Below are positions 9,331-17,013 of a stretch of 64,000 nucleotides of DNA, one piece after another. A model generated the notes under the pieces. That model saw only the letters and a program-made list of their open reading frames with translations. It was not told the origin of the DNA and did no database searches. Numbering within the stretch: position 1 is the stretch's first letter; each line of letters starts with the position of its first letter. Source of the DNA: JBAZPT01 sp041645535 (GTDB lineage: Bacteria; Patescibacteriota; Minisyncoccia; Moranbacterales; UBA2206); contig JBAZPT010000001.1 of the NCBI GenBank assembly GCA_041645535.1, positions 493,115 to 557,114 of the forward strand. Direction: 5' to 3'. The position numbers were made by a program, and so were the translations under genes.

Positions 9331-10188
9331 TTAATTGGCAATTATGCATTGCGCTTCCGCATTGGCACAAGAATATTTTATATCCCCTATCACATCCGTG
9401 CGCCAGATTTTTATGCCGCGCTTCAGCAATCTTTCCACAATTTCCGGCGCTGGATGGCCATAGGCATTATTTTTCCCCACGGAAATTACAGCTTCTTCCG
9501 GATTGACTGCGTCTAAAAATTCCGCGCTCGTGGCATATTTCGAACCATGATGGGAAACTTTCAGCACATCTGCTTTTATGTCCGCCCTATCCATTAACTC
9601 CGCTTCCTTTGCGGTCGGCAGATCGCCGGTAAACAAAAAGCTGTTTTCTCCAAAAATTAATTTAGCCGTCACGCTCCAGTCATTACTATTGGCATTGGCG
9701 CCAACTGAAGAAGCAGGATACAAAATTTCGATTTGCGCTTCGCCGGGAAATTTGATGGTTGTGTTTTTCAGCGCTTCTATTTTTTTAATATTTTTATTTT
9801 TTATTAAATCTTCCCAGGCAATGTAAGTTTGCGAATCGCTCCCTGCATCAGTTTCTAGAACCGTCCCGATTTGATAATTTTTCGCGACGCTAATGAGCCC
9901 GCCGATGTGATCCTGATCAGGATGCGTGGCAATAACTGTTTCAATCGTGCGGTCCCAAAAAGGAATATATTTTCCCAATTTTTCCAAAATTATTTTGCCG
10001 TCTTTTCCGCCGTCAATGAGCAGTTGATTTTGGCCTTGGCTCACGAGAATCCCGTCGCCCTGCCCCACATCCAAAAAAATCACTTTGAGCTTCTTGTCTT
10101 GCGCGAAAGAATATTGAATCAGAAATAAAACAAGACAGAGCGCTAAAAGCATCGCAAGAATACTATAAATTATTTTCCGATTTTGCAT
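9331..10188 (-). CDS. ComEC-type metallo-beta-lactamase-fold hydrolase
   Basis: 285 residues. One N-terminal hydrophobic helix (7-28) is followed by a metallo-beta-lactamase fold: VIFLDVGQGDGILV, the metal motif ATHPDQDHIGGL, LFTGDLP and KVSHHGSKYATS. This matches the C-terminal extracytoplasmic domain of ComEC, which is thought to degrade one DNA strand during uptake. Here it is a separate protein. Its start overlaps the end of the comEC channel gene by 26 nt on the same strand, so the two are probably translated together and act as a pair at the membrane. It ends with a cysteine-containing tail (YSCANAEAQCIIAN). Confidence 0.82.
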   Translation of the reverse strand: MQNRKIIYSILAMLLALCLVLFLIQYSFAQDKKLKVIFLDVGQGDGILVSQGQNQLLIDGGKDGKIILEKLGKYIPFWDRTIETVIATHPDQDHIGGLISVAKNYQIGTVLETDAGSDSQTYIAWEDLIKNKNIKKIEALKNTTIKFPGEAQIEILYPASSVGANANSNDWSVTAKLIFGENSFLFTGDLPTAKEAELMDRADIKADVLKVSHHGSKYATSAEFLDAVNPEEAVISVGKNNAYGHPAPEIVERLLKRGIKIWRTDVIGDIKYSCANAEAQCIIAN

Positions 10189-11614
10189 TTAATTTTTTCC
10201 TCAAAAAATAAACGGCTGACGCCAACACCAGATACCACAAAAAAAGCCAGTGGACTCTAAAATTTTCTACAGTTCTACTAGCCCAGGGCACATTTCCCAA
10301 GGTATCCACAACCCATACCTCATATTTTAGCGGTAAATAGGCCAGCCAGGCAAAGGGCAAAGCCAAAATATTGGAAATTAGCCCGGCAACCGCAGTTAGA
10401 AAAACCAAAAGCATAGAGATGGGAATGATAAGTAAAATTAAAAGATTAGCGGCCAGCGAAACCAGCGATAAAGTTTGGAAATTATAAAGGATTATCGGCA
10501 GGACAAAAATCTGCGCGGAAAGCGACAATAAAAATATTTCGGAAAACCCGAGAGCTTTGTGATTTTTGACGAACACTTTTTCCCAAAATGGCGAGAGCGC
10601 GATGATGCCGATGGCCGCCAAAAATGATAGTTGAAATCCGACATCCCAGCGCAAGACCAGCGGATTTATGGCGGTCATTACCGCACCTGCGAAAATAATC
10701 GCGTTCCAGGAATTAGCCAAGCGCCCGTTTTTCATCGCCCAAAGTAACAGTGATCCCATCACGCCGGCGCGCACCGCTGAAGATGGAAAGCCGCACATTA
10801 GAACAAATAAAAATATCCCGGCTATGGCGAACCAAAATGCCTGCTTACGCCATAAACCGATAAAAATTCCCAAAAGAATCAGATATTCCGCGATAATCGT
10901 GACATTATACCCGGAAACCGCCACAATATGCGTCATACCGGTGCGGGAAAAATTATTTTTTAAATCCTTTGGTAAATCTCCACTCCCGCCAAAAATAAGC
11001 CCATTCCCCAAAGCCGATTCGGGATAAGGAATGACGCGATTTATATTATCTGACATTTTGTTTTTTAAATTTAATATTCCTAAATATAATTTGTTCCCAG
11101 AATTATTTCCGGTTTTTTCGAATTTGGCATTCTGGCAAAGATAAAAAATTTTGTCCTTAGCTAGATACATTCGATAATCAAAATCATCCTTATTTTCCGG
11201 AATCTTCAATACGCATTCTATTTTTATTTCATCGCCATAATTTATGTCGGCGTTAATATTCGCGCGCAATAAAATTCTCGTGTCATCTTCGCTTTTTATA
11301 ACTATATTTTTATAGTTGTCTTTTTCCTCTGGCTCTTTCGCGACCACCGCGTTTCCAAAAATATTTTTCCCGTCCGGATTAATTTGCGCGATTTTTTGCA
11401 AATCAATTTGCGTCCGCCAGATCCCTATGACCAAGAATAAAATCGCCAACCCCGCCACCAATGTAATCTTATTTTTATAGCCCAGTGTAACAATTATTAC
11501 GGAAATTACACCCAGCGCATAAATTAAAAAAGCATCCAATTTAAAAATGGACGCTAAAAAAATTCCCAGAATAAAATTTAAAGATAAAATGAGGAAGATT
11601 TTAGATTTAGTCAC
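10163..11614 (-). CDS. comEC: ComEC/Rec2 DNA-uptake channel protein
   Basis: About 483 residues using a GTG start at 11614, whose GTGA overlaps the TGA of the upstream DUF167 gene by 4 nt. An ATG at 11671 would instead overlap it by 61 nt. Several hydrophobic helices come first, then an OB-like soluble domain (residues ~60-170), then the Competence domain with FSRTGMTHIVAVSGYNVTII, CGFPSSAVRAGVMGS and DVGFQLSFLAAIG. ComEC forms the inner-membrane channel for single-stranded DNA in natural transformation. The metallo-beta-lactamase domain usually fused at the C-terminus is encoded by the next gene. Confidence 0.87.
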   Translation of the reverse strand: MTKSKIFLILSLNFILGIFLASIFKLDAFLIYALGVISVIIVTLGYKNKITLVAGLAILFLVIGIWRTQIDLQKIAQINPDGKNIFGNAVVAKEPEEKDNYKNIVIKSEDDTRILLRANINADINYGDEIKIECVLKIPENKDDFDYRMYLAKDKIFYLCQNAKFEKTGNNSGNKLYLGILNLKNKMSDNINRVIPYPESALGNGLIFGGSGDLPKDLKNNFSRTGMTHIVAVSGYNVTIIAEYLILLGIFIGLWRKQAFWFAIAGIFLFVLMCGFPSSAVRAGVMGSLLLWAMKNGRLANSWNAIIFAGAVMTAINPLVLRWDVGFQLSFLAAIGIIALSPFWEKVFVKNHKALGFSEIFLLSLSAQIFVLPIILYNFQTLSLVSLAANLLILLIIPISMLLVFLTAVAGLISNILALPFAWLAYLPLKYEVWVVDTLGNVPWASRTVENFRVHWLFLWYLVLASAVYFLRKKLNAKSENNL

Positions 11615-11832
11615 TTGAATATATCTACTATTTTTGTTTTCGCTGATTTGCCACCTGCTATTTTTATGCAACTTTTGGCAACATCAAAATACTCCGCTAA
11701 TACTTTTATTAGCATATCATTGGCTTTATTGTCAATTGGAGCCGCAGTCAGTTTGACTTTATACTCCCCTTCGGAAATTTTCGTAACCTCATTTTTGGAC
11801 GAGCGAGGAGAAACTTTAATATAAATTCTCAT
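11611..11832 (-). CDS. DUF167 (YggU family) protein
   Basis: 73 residues covering the whole small DUF167 fold: MRIYIKVSPRSSKNEV, KVKLTAAPIDNKANDMLI and IKIAGGKSAKTKIVDI. Family function is not established. It overlaps nrdG upstream by 4 nt (11829-11832) and comEC downstream by 4 nt, so it sits in a tightly coupled operon that runs from nrdG into the comEC pair. Confidence 0.88.
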   Translation of the reverse strand: MRIYIKVSPRSSKNEVTKISEGEYKVKLTAAPIDNKANDMLIKVLAEYFDVAKSCIKIAGGKSAKTKIVDIFK

Positions 11833-12542
11833 CTGCGTATTCCCATTTTACCAAAATTATTTTCGATTTGCTTTTTTATTTTTTCCAAATCAATCGTTTT
11901 GCCCTTGGTTTTTTTCTTCAACTTGGGATCGAGAATTTTTATTTCGCGATATTCCTGAAGATAATAGGCGCGCGCGCCTTTGATCCATTTGGCAATTTCC
12001 TCAAAATCTTTTTCGCTGTGGATCCCCGGCACCACCGTGGTACGAAATTCATAGGGAATCTTACTGCGCATAATTAAATCTACGCTTAATCTTATCCTTT
12101 CTAATATAGACGCATTCAATTGCGTCTCTACTATTCCCACCGTTTTTAAATACTTTTTCGGCTGATTTTTAATGTCCATTGCCACAAAATCCAGAAGTTT
12201 TGCATCCAATAATTTTTTCAAAACATCCGGCCGCGTACCATTTGTATCCAACTTAACCAAAAAGCCAAGTTTTTTTATTTTTTTAACGAAATTAATGAGG
12301 TCTTTTTGAATGGTCGGCTCGCCGCCGGTAATGCACACACCCTCCAATTTGCCTTTTCTTTTTTTCAAAAAACCAAAGAACTCTCTTTCCATATCACTGC
12401 GAACTGCGAACTGCGAACTGCGAACTAATTCAGGATTATGGCAGAATGGACAGCGAAAACTGCAGCCAACCGTAAAAACCGTAGTCGCAATTTTCCCCGG
12501 ATAATCAATGAGAGTTAATTTTTGATATCCTCCTAAAATCAT
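11829..12542 (-). CDS. nrdG: Anaerobic RNR-activating radical SAM enzyme
   Basis: 237 residues from the ATG at 12542, reading MILGGYQKLTLIDYPGKI with AAGGAA upstream. The ATG at 12572 lies inside a GC-rich hairpin and adds ten residues not found in the family. The radical SAM cluster motif is C27-x3-C31-x2-C34 (GCSFRCPFCH), followed by GVCITGGEPT. The enzyme generates the glycyl radical on the class III RNR using S-adenosylmethionine and a [4Fe-4S] cluster; here its target should be the glycine of the small protein encoded at 12590-12880. Just after the cluster motif the gene contains four tandem copies of a 7-bp unit (ctgcgaa), where any slippage would break the frame. Confidence 0.85.
   Translation of the reverse strand: MILGGYQKLTLIDYPGKIATTVFTVGCSFRCPFCHNPELVRSSQFAVRSDMEREFFGFLKKRKGKLEGVCITGGEPTIQKDLINFVKKIKKLGFLVKLDTNGTRPDVLKKLLDAKLLDFVAMDIKNQPKKYLKTVGIVETQLNASILERIRLSVDLIMRSKIPYEFRTTVVPGIHSEKDFEEIAKWIKGARAYYLQEYREIKILDPKLKKKTKGKTIDLEKIKKQIENNFGKMGIRR
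12396..12424. repeat. Heptanucleotide tandem repeat in nrdG
   Basis: Four head-to-tail copies of ctgcgaa lie within the coding sequence (encoding VRSSQFAVRS). Seven is not a multiple of three, so gain or loss of one unit shifts the frame after the radical SAM cysteines. Confidence 0.85.
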
Positions 12543-12549
12543 ATTCCTT

Positions 12550-12577
12550 GAATAAATCGCCCCGATTTTCATCGGGG
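12550..12577. terminator. GC hairpin between the glycyl-radical gene and nrdG
   Basis: Arms cgccccgat and atcggggcg around a 4-nt loop. The T-run is strong on the plus side (ttttttta) but weak on the minus side, the direction of the operon. It may act as a processing or partial stop site rather than a full terminator. Confidence 0.45.
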
Positions 12578-12589
12578 CGCTATCTTTTT

Positions 12590-12880
12590 TTATTTCTTCT
12601 TTCTTTTCGCCGCCGTTTTTTTGCCCGCCTTAGCCGGAGCAATTTTAAATTCCTTGCGGTCGCAAAATTCCGCCTGCTTGCCTTTGTTCCATTGCTCCAC
12701 CGGCCGGATATAGCCGACCACCCGCGAATAAACTTCCGCTTTTTGAAAATTCTTGAGTTTGGGATCTTTTTGGTGGCAAGCTTTGCATTTCACAAATTTT
12801 TTCTCCACTATTTCATACAAGACATATTCGTCCCCTTTTTCCAGTTTTTTTCCACAATCATGGCAGATATTTTTTTCCAT
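12590..12880 (-). CDS. Stand-alone glycyl-radical domain of class III RNR with zinc ribbon
   Basis: 96 residues. The N-terminal half is a zinc ribbon (C6-x2-C9 ... C32-x2-C35). Residues 46-78 read QKAEVYSRVVGYIRPV then EQWNKGKQAEFCDRKEF, which is the C-terminal glycyl-radical loop normally fused to NrdD, with Gly56 as the radical site. The tail is lysine-rich. The NrdD upstream (stop at 12933) lacks this loop, so the two proteins together should make one enzyme, much as GrcA supplies the radical loop to damaged pyruvate formate-lyase. It lies in the nrdR-nrdD-nrdG cluster, 52 nt after nrdD, with a palindromic repeat in the gap. The assignment rests on the motif match; the two-part enzyme is inferred. 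Confidence 0.8.
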   Translation of the reverse strand: MEKNICHDCGKKLEKGDEYVLYEIVEKKFVKCKACHQKDPKLKNFQKAEVYSRVVGYIRPVEQWNKGKQAEFCDRKEFKIAPAKAGKKTAAKRKKK

Positions 12881-12888
12881 ATTTCTTG

Positions 12889-12928
12889 TCCCGTTAAATT
12901 TTCGCGAAGCGAAACTATTTAACTGGGA
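12889..12928. repeat. Palindrome, GTTAAAT family, between nrdD and glycyl-radical gene
   Basis: Arms tcccgttaaat and atttaactggga around ttcgcgaagcgaa. The same outer arms and inner core recur at 15001, 50175 and 50327. Confidence 0.75.
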
Positions 12929-12932
12929 TTGT

Positions 12933-15083
12933 TTAATATTTATTTATTTGTTTATTTTTTACGCGCAACCCCTCTTCCCCGACCTTGAAATACATTTCGG
13001 TCTTTTGTTCCACCACGCATTTCGGGCAAGTGTAATGTTCGCCGGCGATATATCCATGCGCCGGACAAATACTGAAGGTTGGCGTCAAAGTGAAATACGG
13101 CAGAGAATAATTTTCGGCAATTTTCCGCACCAGTTTTTTAGTCGCTTCAATATCCAGCATTCTTTCACCCAAAAATCCATGCAGCACCGTCCCGCCGGTA
13201 TATTTTGTCTGCAAACTGTCTTGAATATCCAGCGCTTCAAAAAGATCATCCGTAAATTGCACTGGGAGCTGAGAAGAATTGGTGTAATACGGTTCGGCTC
13301 CGCCATTTTTGACCGCCGCGTCGTTAGCAAAGATAATATCCGAAAATTTTTGTTTATCAATTCTAGCCAACCGATATGATGTTCCCTCTGCCGGTGTTGC
13401 TTCCAAATTGTACATATTACCGGTTTCCGCCTGATATTTCACCATTTTATCCCGCATATGCGTCAAAATTTCCTGCGATAATTTCTGCCCTTCCTTAGAG
13501 ACAATATCTTTGCCAATAAGATTGAGCAGGGCTTCGTTCATGCCCACCAAGCCAATAGTTGAAAAATGATTAGCCCAATATTCATTTCTGCGCATCTTGA
13601 TGGCGTCGAGATAAACTTTGGTGTAGGGATAAAGTCCTTTTTCAGTCAGATTTTCCACCATCTTTCTTTTCGTCTCGAGACTTTCCTTGGCCAGATCCAT
13701 GAGCCTGTCCAGCTGCGTGAAAAAATCTTTTTTGTTTTTAGCAAGATAGCCCAATCTCGGCATATTAATCGTTACCACGCCGATGGATCCCGTGAGAGGA
13801 TTGGCGCCAAAAAGTCCGCCGCCGCGCTTGTGCAATTCGCGGTTATCCAGCCGCAGTCGGCAGCACATTGAGCGCGCGTCATCCGGATCCATATCAGAAT
13901 TCACAAAGTTGGCAAAATAAGGAATGCCGTATTTGGCCGTCATCTCCCAGATGGCATCGAATTTTTTATCTGCCCAATTGAAATTTTTGTCAATATTGTA
14001 AGTCGGAATCGGAAAAGTGAAAATCCGCCCGCTCGCGTCGCCTTCCGTCATCACTTCGGCAAAAGCGCGGTTAATCATATTCATTTCTTCCTGAAATTCT
14101 CCATAAGTTTCTTTTTGCGGAGCTCCGCCGATTACCACTGTTTCTTTAGCTAGGGTTTTAGGCGCGGCAATATCCATTGTAATATTAGAAAAGGGCGTCT
14201 GAAATCCGACGCGCGTCGAAACATTCATATTAAAAACAAAGGATTGGATTTCTTGTTTTACTTTTTCATAAGGCAGCTTATCGTATCGGACAAACGGAGC
14301 CAGTAATGTATCAAAATTAGAAAAAGCTTGCGCGCCCGCCACTTCGCCCTGCAGAGTATAAATAAAATTCACCATCTGCCCCAGAATCGAACCGAAATGT
14401 TTGGCCGGCTTGCAAGCCACTTTCCCCGGAACTCCAGTGAACCCGCGCCGGATAAGATCCTGCAAATCCCAGCCGCAGCAATAGGCCGCCACCAATTGCA
14501 GATCGTGGATATGAAAATCTCCGCCCTCGTGCGCCTCGCGAATTTCCTTAGTGTAAACTTTGTTCATCCAATATTTGGCGCTCACCACCGACGCGACATA
14601 ATTATTGAGCCCCTGCAAAGAATAAGCCATATTGGCATTTTCTTTCACTTTCCAGTCAATTTCCTGGATGTATTTATCCACCAGATTCACCGCTTCCAAA
14701 AAAGATTCTTCCGTTTCGCGGATTTTGCGGTGCTGTTCGCGGTAAAGAATATAGGCCTTAGCCGTTTCTTCAAAATCCAAAATCATGAGCACGCGCTCCA
14801 CTAAATCCTGAACTTCTTCAATCTCGGGAATATAGCCTTCTTTGTAATTTTTATTCAGCAGCTGGGTTACTTTTTCACTGACTCTTTTAGCATCCTTTTT
14901 ACTGCCTTCGCCAGTCGCCGCAAAAGCCTTTTCCACCGCTTTGGTGATTTTTTTCGGGTCAAAATCAACAACACTTCCGCTTCTTTTTACAACTTTCGTA
15001 ACCCTGTTAAATACCCGCTTCGCGGAGCCGCTCTTAGCGGATTTAACAGGGTAAACCTTATTTACAATCTTTTTCTTTGTCAT
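12933..15083 (-). CDS. nrdD: Class III ribonucleoside-triphosphate reductase, core subunit without glycyl-radical loop
   Basis: 716 residues. An ATP-cone occupies ~30-122 (VVKRSGSVVDFDPKKITKAV), then the ten-stranded barrel with SMCCRLRLDNREL (Cys407/408, thiyl-radical site) and the end motif FSICPAHGYIAGEHYTCPKC (C673, C686, C689). The family normally continues directly into KTEVYSRVVGY-type residues. Here the sequence diverges after CPKC (KTEMYFKVGEEGLRVKNKQ) and stops, so the catalytic glycine is missing and must come from the 96-residue protein encoded 52 nt downstream. Residues ~11-28 are encoded by an in-frame palindrome (15001-15052). The enzyme reduces ribonucleotides to deoxyribonucleotides under anoxic conditions. 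No class I or II RNR is seen in the window. Confidence 0.92.
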   Translation of the reverse strand: MTKKKIVNKVYPVKSAKSGSAKRVFNRVTKVVKRSGSVVDFDPKKITKAVEKAFAATGEGSKKDAKRVSEKVTQLLNKNYKEGYIPEIEEVQDLVERVLMILDFEETAKAYILYREQHRKIRETEESFLEAVNLVDKYIQEIDWKVKENANMAYSLQGLNNYVASVVSAKYWMNKVYTKEIREAHEGGDFHIHDLQLVAAYCCGWDLQDLIRRGFTGVPGKVACKPAKHFGSILGQMVNFIYTLQGEVAGAQAFSNFDTLLAPFVRYDKLPYEKVKQEIQSFVFNMNVSTRVGFQTPFSNITMDIAAPKTLAKETVVIGGAPQKETYGEFQEEMNMINRAFAEVMTEGDASGRIFTFPIPTYNIDKNFNWADKKFDAIWEMTAKYGIPYFANFVNSDMDPDDARSMCCRLRLDNRELHKRGGGLFGANPLTGSIGVVTINMPRLGYLAKNKKDFFTQLDRLMDLAKESLETKRKMVENLTEKGLYPYTKVYLDAIKMRRNEYWANHFSTIGLVGMNEALLNLIGKDIVSKEGQKLSQEILTHMRDKMVKYQAETGNMYNLEATPAEGTSYRLARIDKQKFSDIIFANDAAVKNGGAEPYYTNSSQLPVQFTDDLFEALDIQDSLQTKYTGGTVLHGFLGERMLDIEATKKLVRKIAENYSLPYFTLTPTFSICPAHGYIAGEHYTCPKCVVEQKTEMYFKVGEEGLRVKNKQINKY
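15001..15052. repeat. In-frame palindrome near the nrdD start, GTTAAAT family
   Basis: Arms accctgttaaat and atttaacagggt, inside codons ~11-28 of nrdD ahead of the ATP-cone. It belongs to the same family as 12889, 50175 and 50327. Confidence 0.75.
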
Positions 15084-15121
15084 ATTTATTTTAGTCCCCC
15101 GATATATTTAGAAATTTTAAA

Positions 15122-15574
15122 TTATTTATCCTCCAGCATATCCAACTCCTTCTTGAAACTTTCAATGCTGCCGAAAGATTTGTAAACGCTCGCAAAACGG
15201 ACATAGGCTACTTCATCCAGATCTTTTAATTTTTTGAGCACAATTTTTCCGATCTCGCGCGTCATCACTTCCGGTTTTTCCAGGGATTGAATTTCATATT
15301 CCACATCCCCCAAGAGTTTAGCAATGCGCTCTTCGGAAATTGGCCGTTTCACCAGCGCGCGCCGCACTCCGGTTTCAATTTTATGCTTATCATAATCAAC
15401 CTTTTCCCCATTTTTTTTAAGAACTGTAAGGCGCAGAAGCTCCACTTCTTCATAAGTACTGAAACGAGCGCCGCATTTTTCGCATTCCCTTCTTCGGCGG
15501 GTAATTTTTCCTTCATTCGTTTCGCGCGAGTCCACGACTTTGGTTTCTGTATGATTGCAAAAAGGACAATTCAT
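15122..15574 (-). CDS. nrdR: RNR transcriptional repressor NrdR
   Basis: 150 residues, full length. An N-terminal zinc ribbon (MNCPFCNHTETKVVDSRET, RRRRECEKCGARFSTYE) is followed by an ATP-cone (~46-136, VLKKNGEKVDYDKHKIETGV). NrdR binds ATP or dATP and represses RNR operons at paired NrdR boxes. It is the first gene of the nrdR-nrdD-glycyl-radical-nrdG cluster, 38 nt upstream of nrdD. Two palindromes that fit NrdR boxes overlap its own promoter, so autoregulation of the whole cluster is likely. Confidence 0.95.
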   Translation of the reverse strand: MNCPFCNHTETKVVDSRETNEGKITRRRRECEKCGARFSTYEEVELLRLTVLKKNGEKVDYDKHKIETGVRRALVKRPISEERIAKLLGDVEYEIQSLEKPEVMTREIGKIVLKKLKDLDEVAYVRFASVYKSFGSIESFKKELDMLEDK

Positions 15575-15600
15575 GGATTTTTCTAAAAATTTTAGTTTAT

Positions 15601-15656
15601 ATACAATATGTTGTGTATGTAAATACTATTATACCACAATTGTAAAATCCGCCAAA
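15601..15656 (-). promoter_or_regulatory. nrdR promoter with two NrdR-box-like palindromes
   Basis: -10 TATAAT at 15633-15628 and -35 TTTGGC at 15656-15651, 17 nt apart. Palindrome 1 (acaatatgttgt core, 15601-15618) covers the start site. Palindrome 2 (acaattgt, 15636-15643) lies between -35 and -10. The centres are 30 nt apart, close to the three-turn spacing of known NrdR box pairs. Confidence 0.65.
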
Positions 15657-15715
15657 CCTTGTCAAGGGTTTTAAAAACAGCCGTTTTAAAGCTATTTTTA
15701 AACACCGCCAAAAAG

Positions 15716-15724
15716 TTATCCACA
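15716..15724 (+). promoter_or_regulatory. DnaA-box sequence
   Basis: ttatccaca, a perfect match to the DnaA-box consensus, between the nrdR promoter and the helicase stop. Matching 9-mers occur at 19358, 19407 and 29043. Single boxes can be regulatory or occur by chance. Confidence 0.35.
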
Positions 15725-15735
15725 GCTGCCCTGAA

Positions 15736-17004
15736 TTATTTTTCAATTTCCCGCTCAACTTCTTTTGATAACATTATCAATTTTTGATCCAGCTCGTATA
15801 TTTTTTCATTTACCTCCAGCGCCATTTCATTGATTCCTAAAAGCTTTATGCCGGAAAGTTTTCTGACGCGCGACAGCGCCACATAGCCCATGCCGTATTT
15901 AAATGATTTTCCCAAATCAATTTCGGCCGCGTCCAAACTCATTCCCTGGCTTTTGTGCACCGTAATCGCCCAAGCCAGGCGCAAAGGAATCTGTTTGATT
16001 CTGGCTAGCGCCACATCGTCTTCCAGCACTTCCCAAACTGCAGGAGAAACGATTATCTTTCGCCCCTGCAAAGTTCTGACTATCGGAAAATTGTTTTCCG
16101 GAAAAAAACCGATGACATTGCCGACCGTGCCATTGACATAGCCTTCATCAAAATTATTTTTGACAAACATCACGCGCGCGCCTTTTTTGAGAATTAATTT
16201 TTCCGGCGCTAAACAGCTTTGTTTGAGAAATTCAACTAGCTTTTTATTGCCCCTGGCCCGCATCGCGTAGCCCAGTGATTTTTCTTTGATTTTTCCCAGC
16301 TCGCGATTATTGATCCCGTCAACATCGACATTGTGCGTAAAAAGTTTTGTCGGCTGATCAATCCCGAAAATTTCTTTATTTTCACGCGATAAAATTATTT
16401 CCCAGGTTTTTTCGCCGACTTTGGCGCCGCGGATGTCGTTGAGCAATTCCAGCATGCGATCATCTTTTTGGCGGTGCTGTTCTTCTAAATAGCATATCTT
16501 CAAATTCATTTCCTGCCAAACTCGAGAAGCATAAGCAAAATTCGTTTCTTCATTTCTATTTTTCTGCACCGGCGGAAGCTGGAAAAAATCGCCGCACAGC
16601 ACAACTTGCAATCCGCCAAAGGGTATAAACGGCTCATCTTTTAAAAATCGGCAGATTTTATCCACATTATCCAGCTGATGAGCGTGGAGCATTGAAATTT
16701 CGTCAACAATCAGAACCTTGGTTTTTTCCATCCGTCTTTGCACGCGCTGATTGCGGGAAAGCTTGCGCAAATCCTTTTCGGTAATTTTATCCCTGATGCC
16801 CAAACCCGACCACGAATGGATTGTGATGCCGTTCATATGCGTGGCCGCGATGCCGGTGGATGCCGTTACCGCCGCGCTGACTCCGCTGTTTTTTAGATAA
16901 TTTATGAACTGATTCAGAAGATATGTCTTCCCGCTTCCCGCCGCTCCGGTCAAAAAAACATTATGCCCCAGCTTTAAGATTTCCAACGCGGTTTTTTGGT
17001 TCAT
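15736..17004 (-). CDS. Pif1/RecD-like DNA helicase
   Basis: 422 residues, superfamily 1B. Walker A GAAGSGKTYLLN (from ~19), then VTASTGIAATHMNGITIHSW, Walker B KVLIVDEISML, CGDFFQLPPV and the C-terminal RLAWAITVHKSQGMSLD and GYVALSRV motifs. It unwinds DNA 5' to 3' with ATP. The length suits a minimal Pif1 without added domains. It begins only 9 nt after the HNH nuclease stop, so it seems to be the third gene of the methyltransferase-HNH-helicase operon. This may be a functional link or simple read-through; Pif1-like helicases also occur alone in CPR genomes. Confidence 0.88.
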   Translation of the reverse strand: MNQKTALEILKLGHNVFLTGAAGSGKTYLLNQFINYLKNSGVSAAVTASTGIAATHMNGITIHSWSGLGIRDKITEKDLRKLSRNQRVQRRMEKTKVLIVDEISMLHAHQLDNVDKICRFLKDEPFIPFGGLQVVLCGDFFQLPPVQKNRNEETNFAYASRVWQEMNLKICYLEEQHRQKDDRMLELLNDIRGAKVGEKTWEIILSRENKEIFGIDQPTKLFTHNVDVDGINNRELGKIKEKSLGYAMRARGNKKLVEFLKQSCLAPEKLILKKGARVMFVKNNFDEGYVNGTVGNVIGFFPENNFPIVRTLQGRKIIVSPAVWEVLEDDVALARIKQIPLRLAWAITVHKSQGMSLDAAEIDLGKSFKYGMGYVALSRVRKLSGIKLLGINEMALEVNEKIYELDQKLIMLSKEVEREIEK

Positions 17005-17013
17005 ACATTATTC

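Noticed and set aside
11611..11613. UGA read as glycine (recoded CPR lineage)
   Set aside because: UGA terminates the DUF167 gene exactly at the overlap with comEC, and conserved proteins show no internal UGA.
12543..12572. Earlier ATG for nrdG
   Set aside because: It lies inside a GC-rich hairpin and adds ten residues not expected in the family; the ATG at 12542 begins the conserved part.
12881..12960. Simple frameshift separating nrdD from its C-terminal loop
   Set aside because: The other frames downstream of CPKC do not continue into the glycyl-radical motif, and the small gene has its own ATG and complete zinc ribbon.
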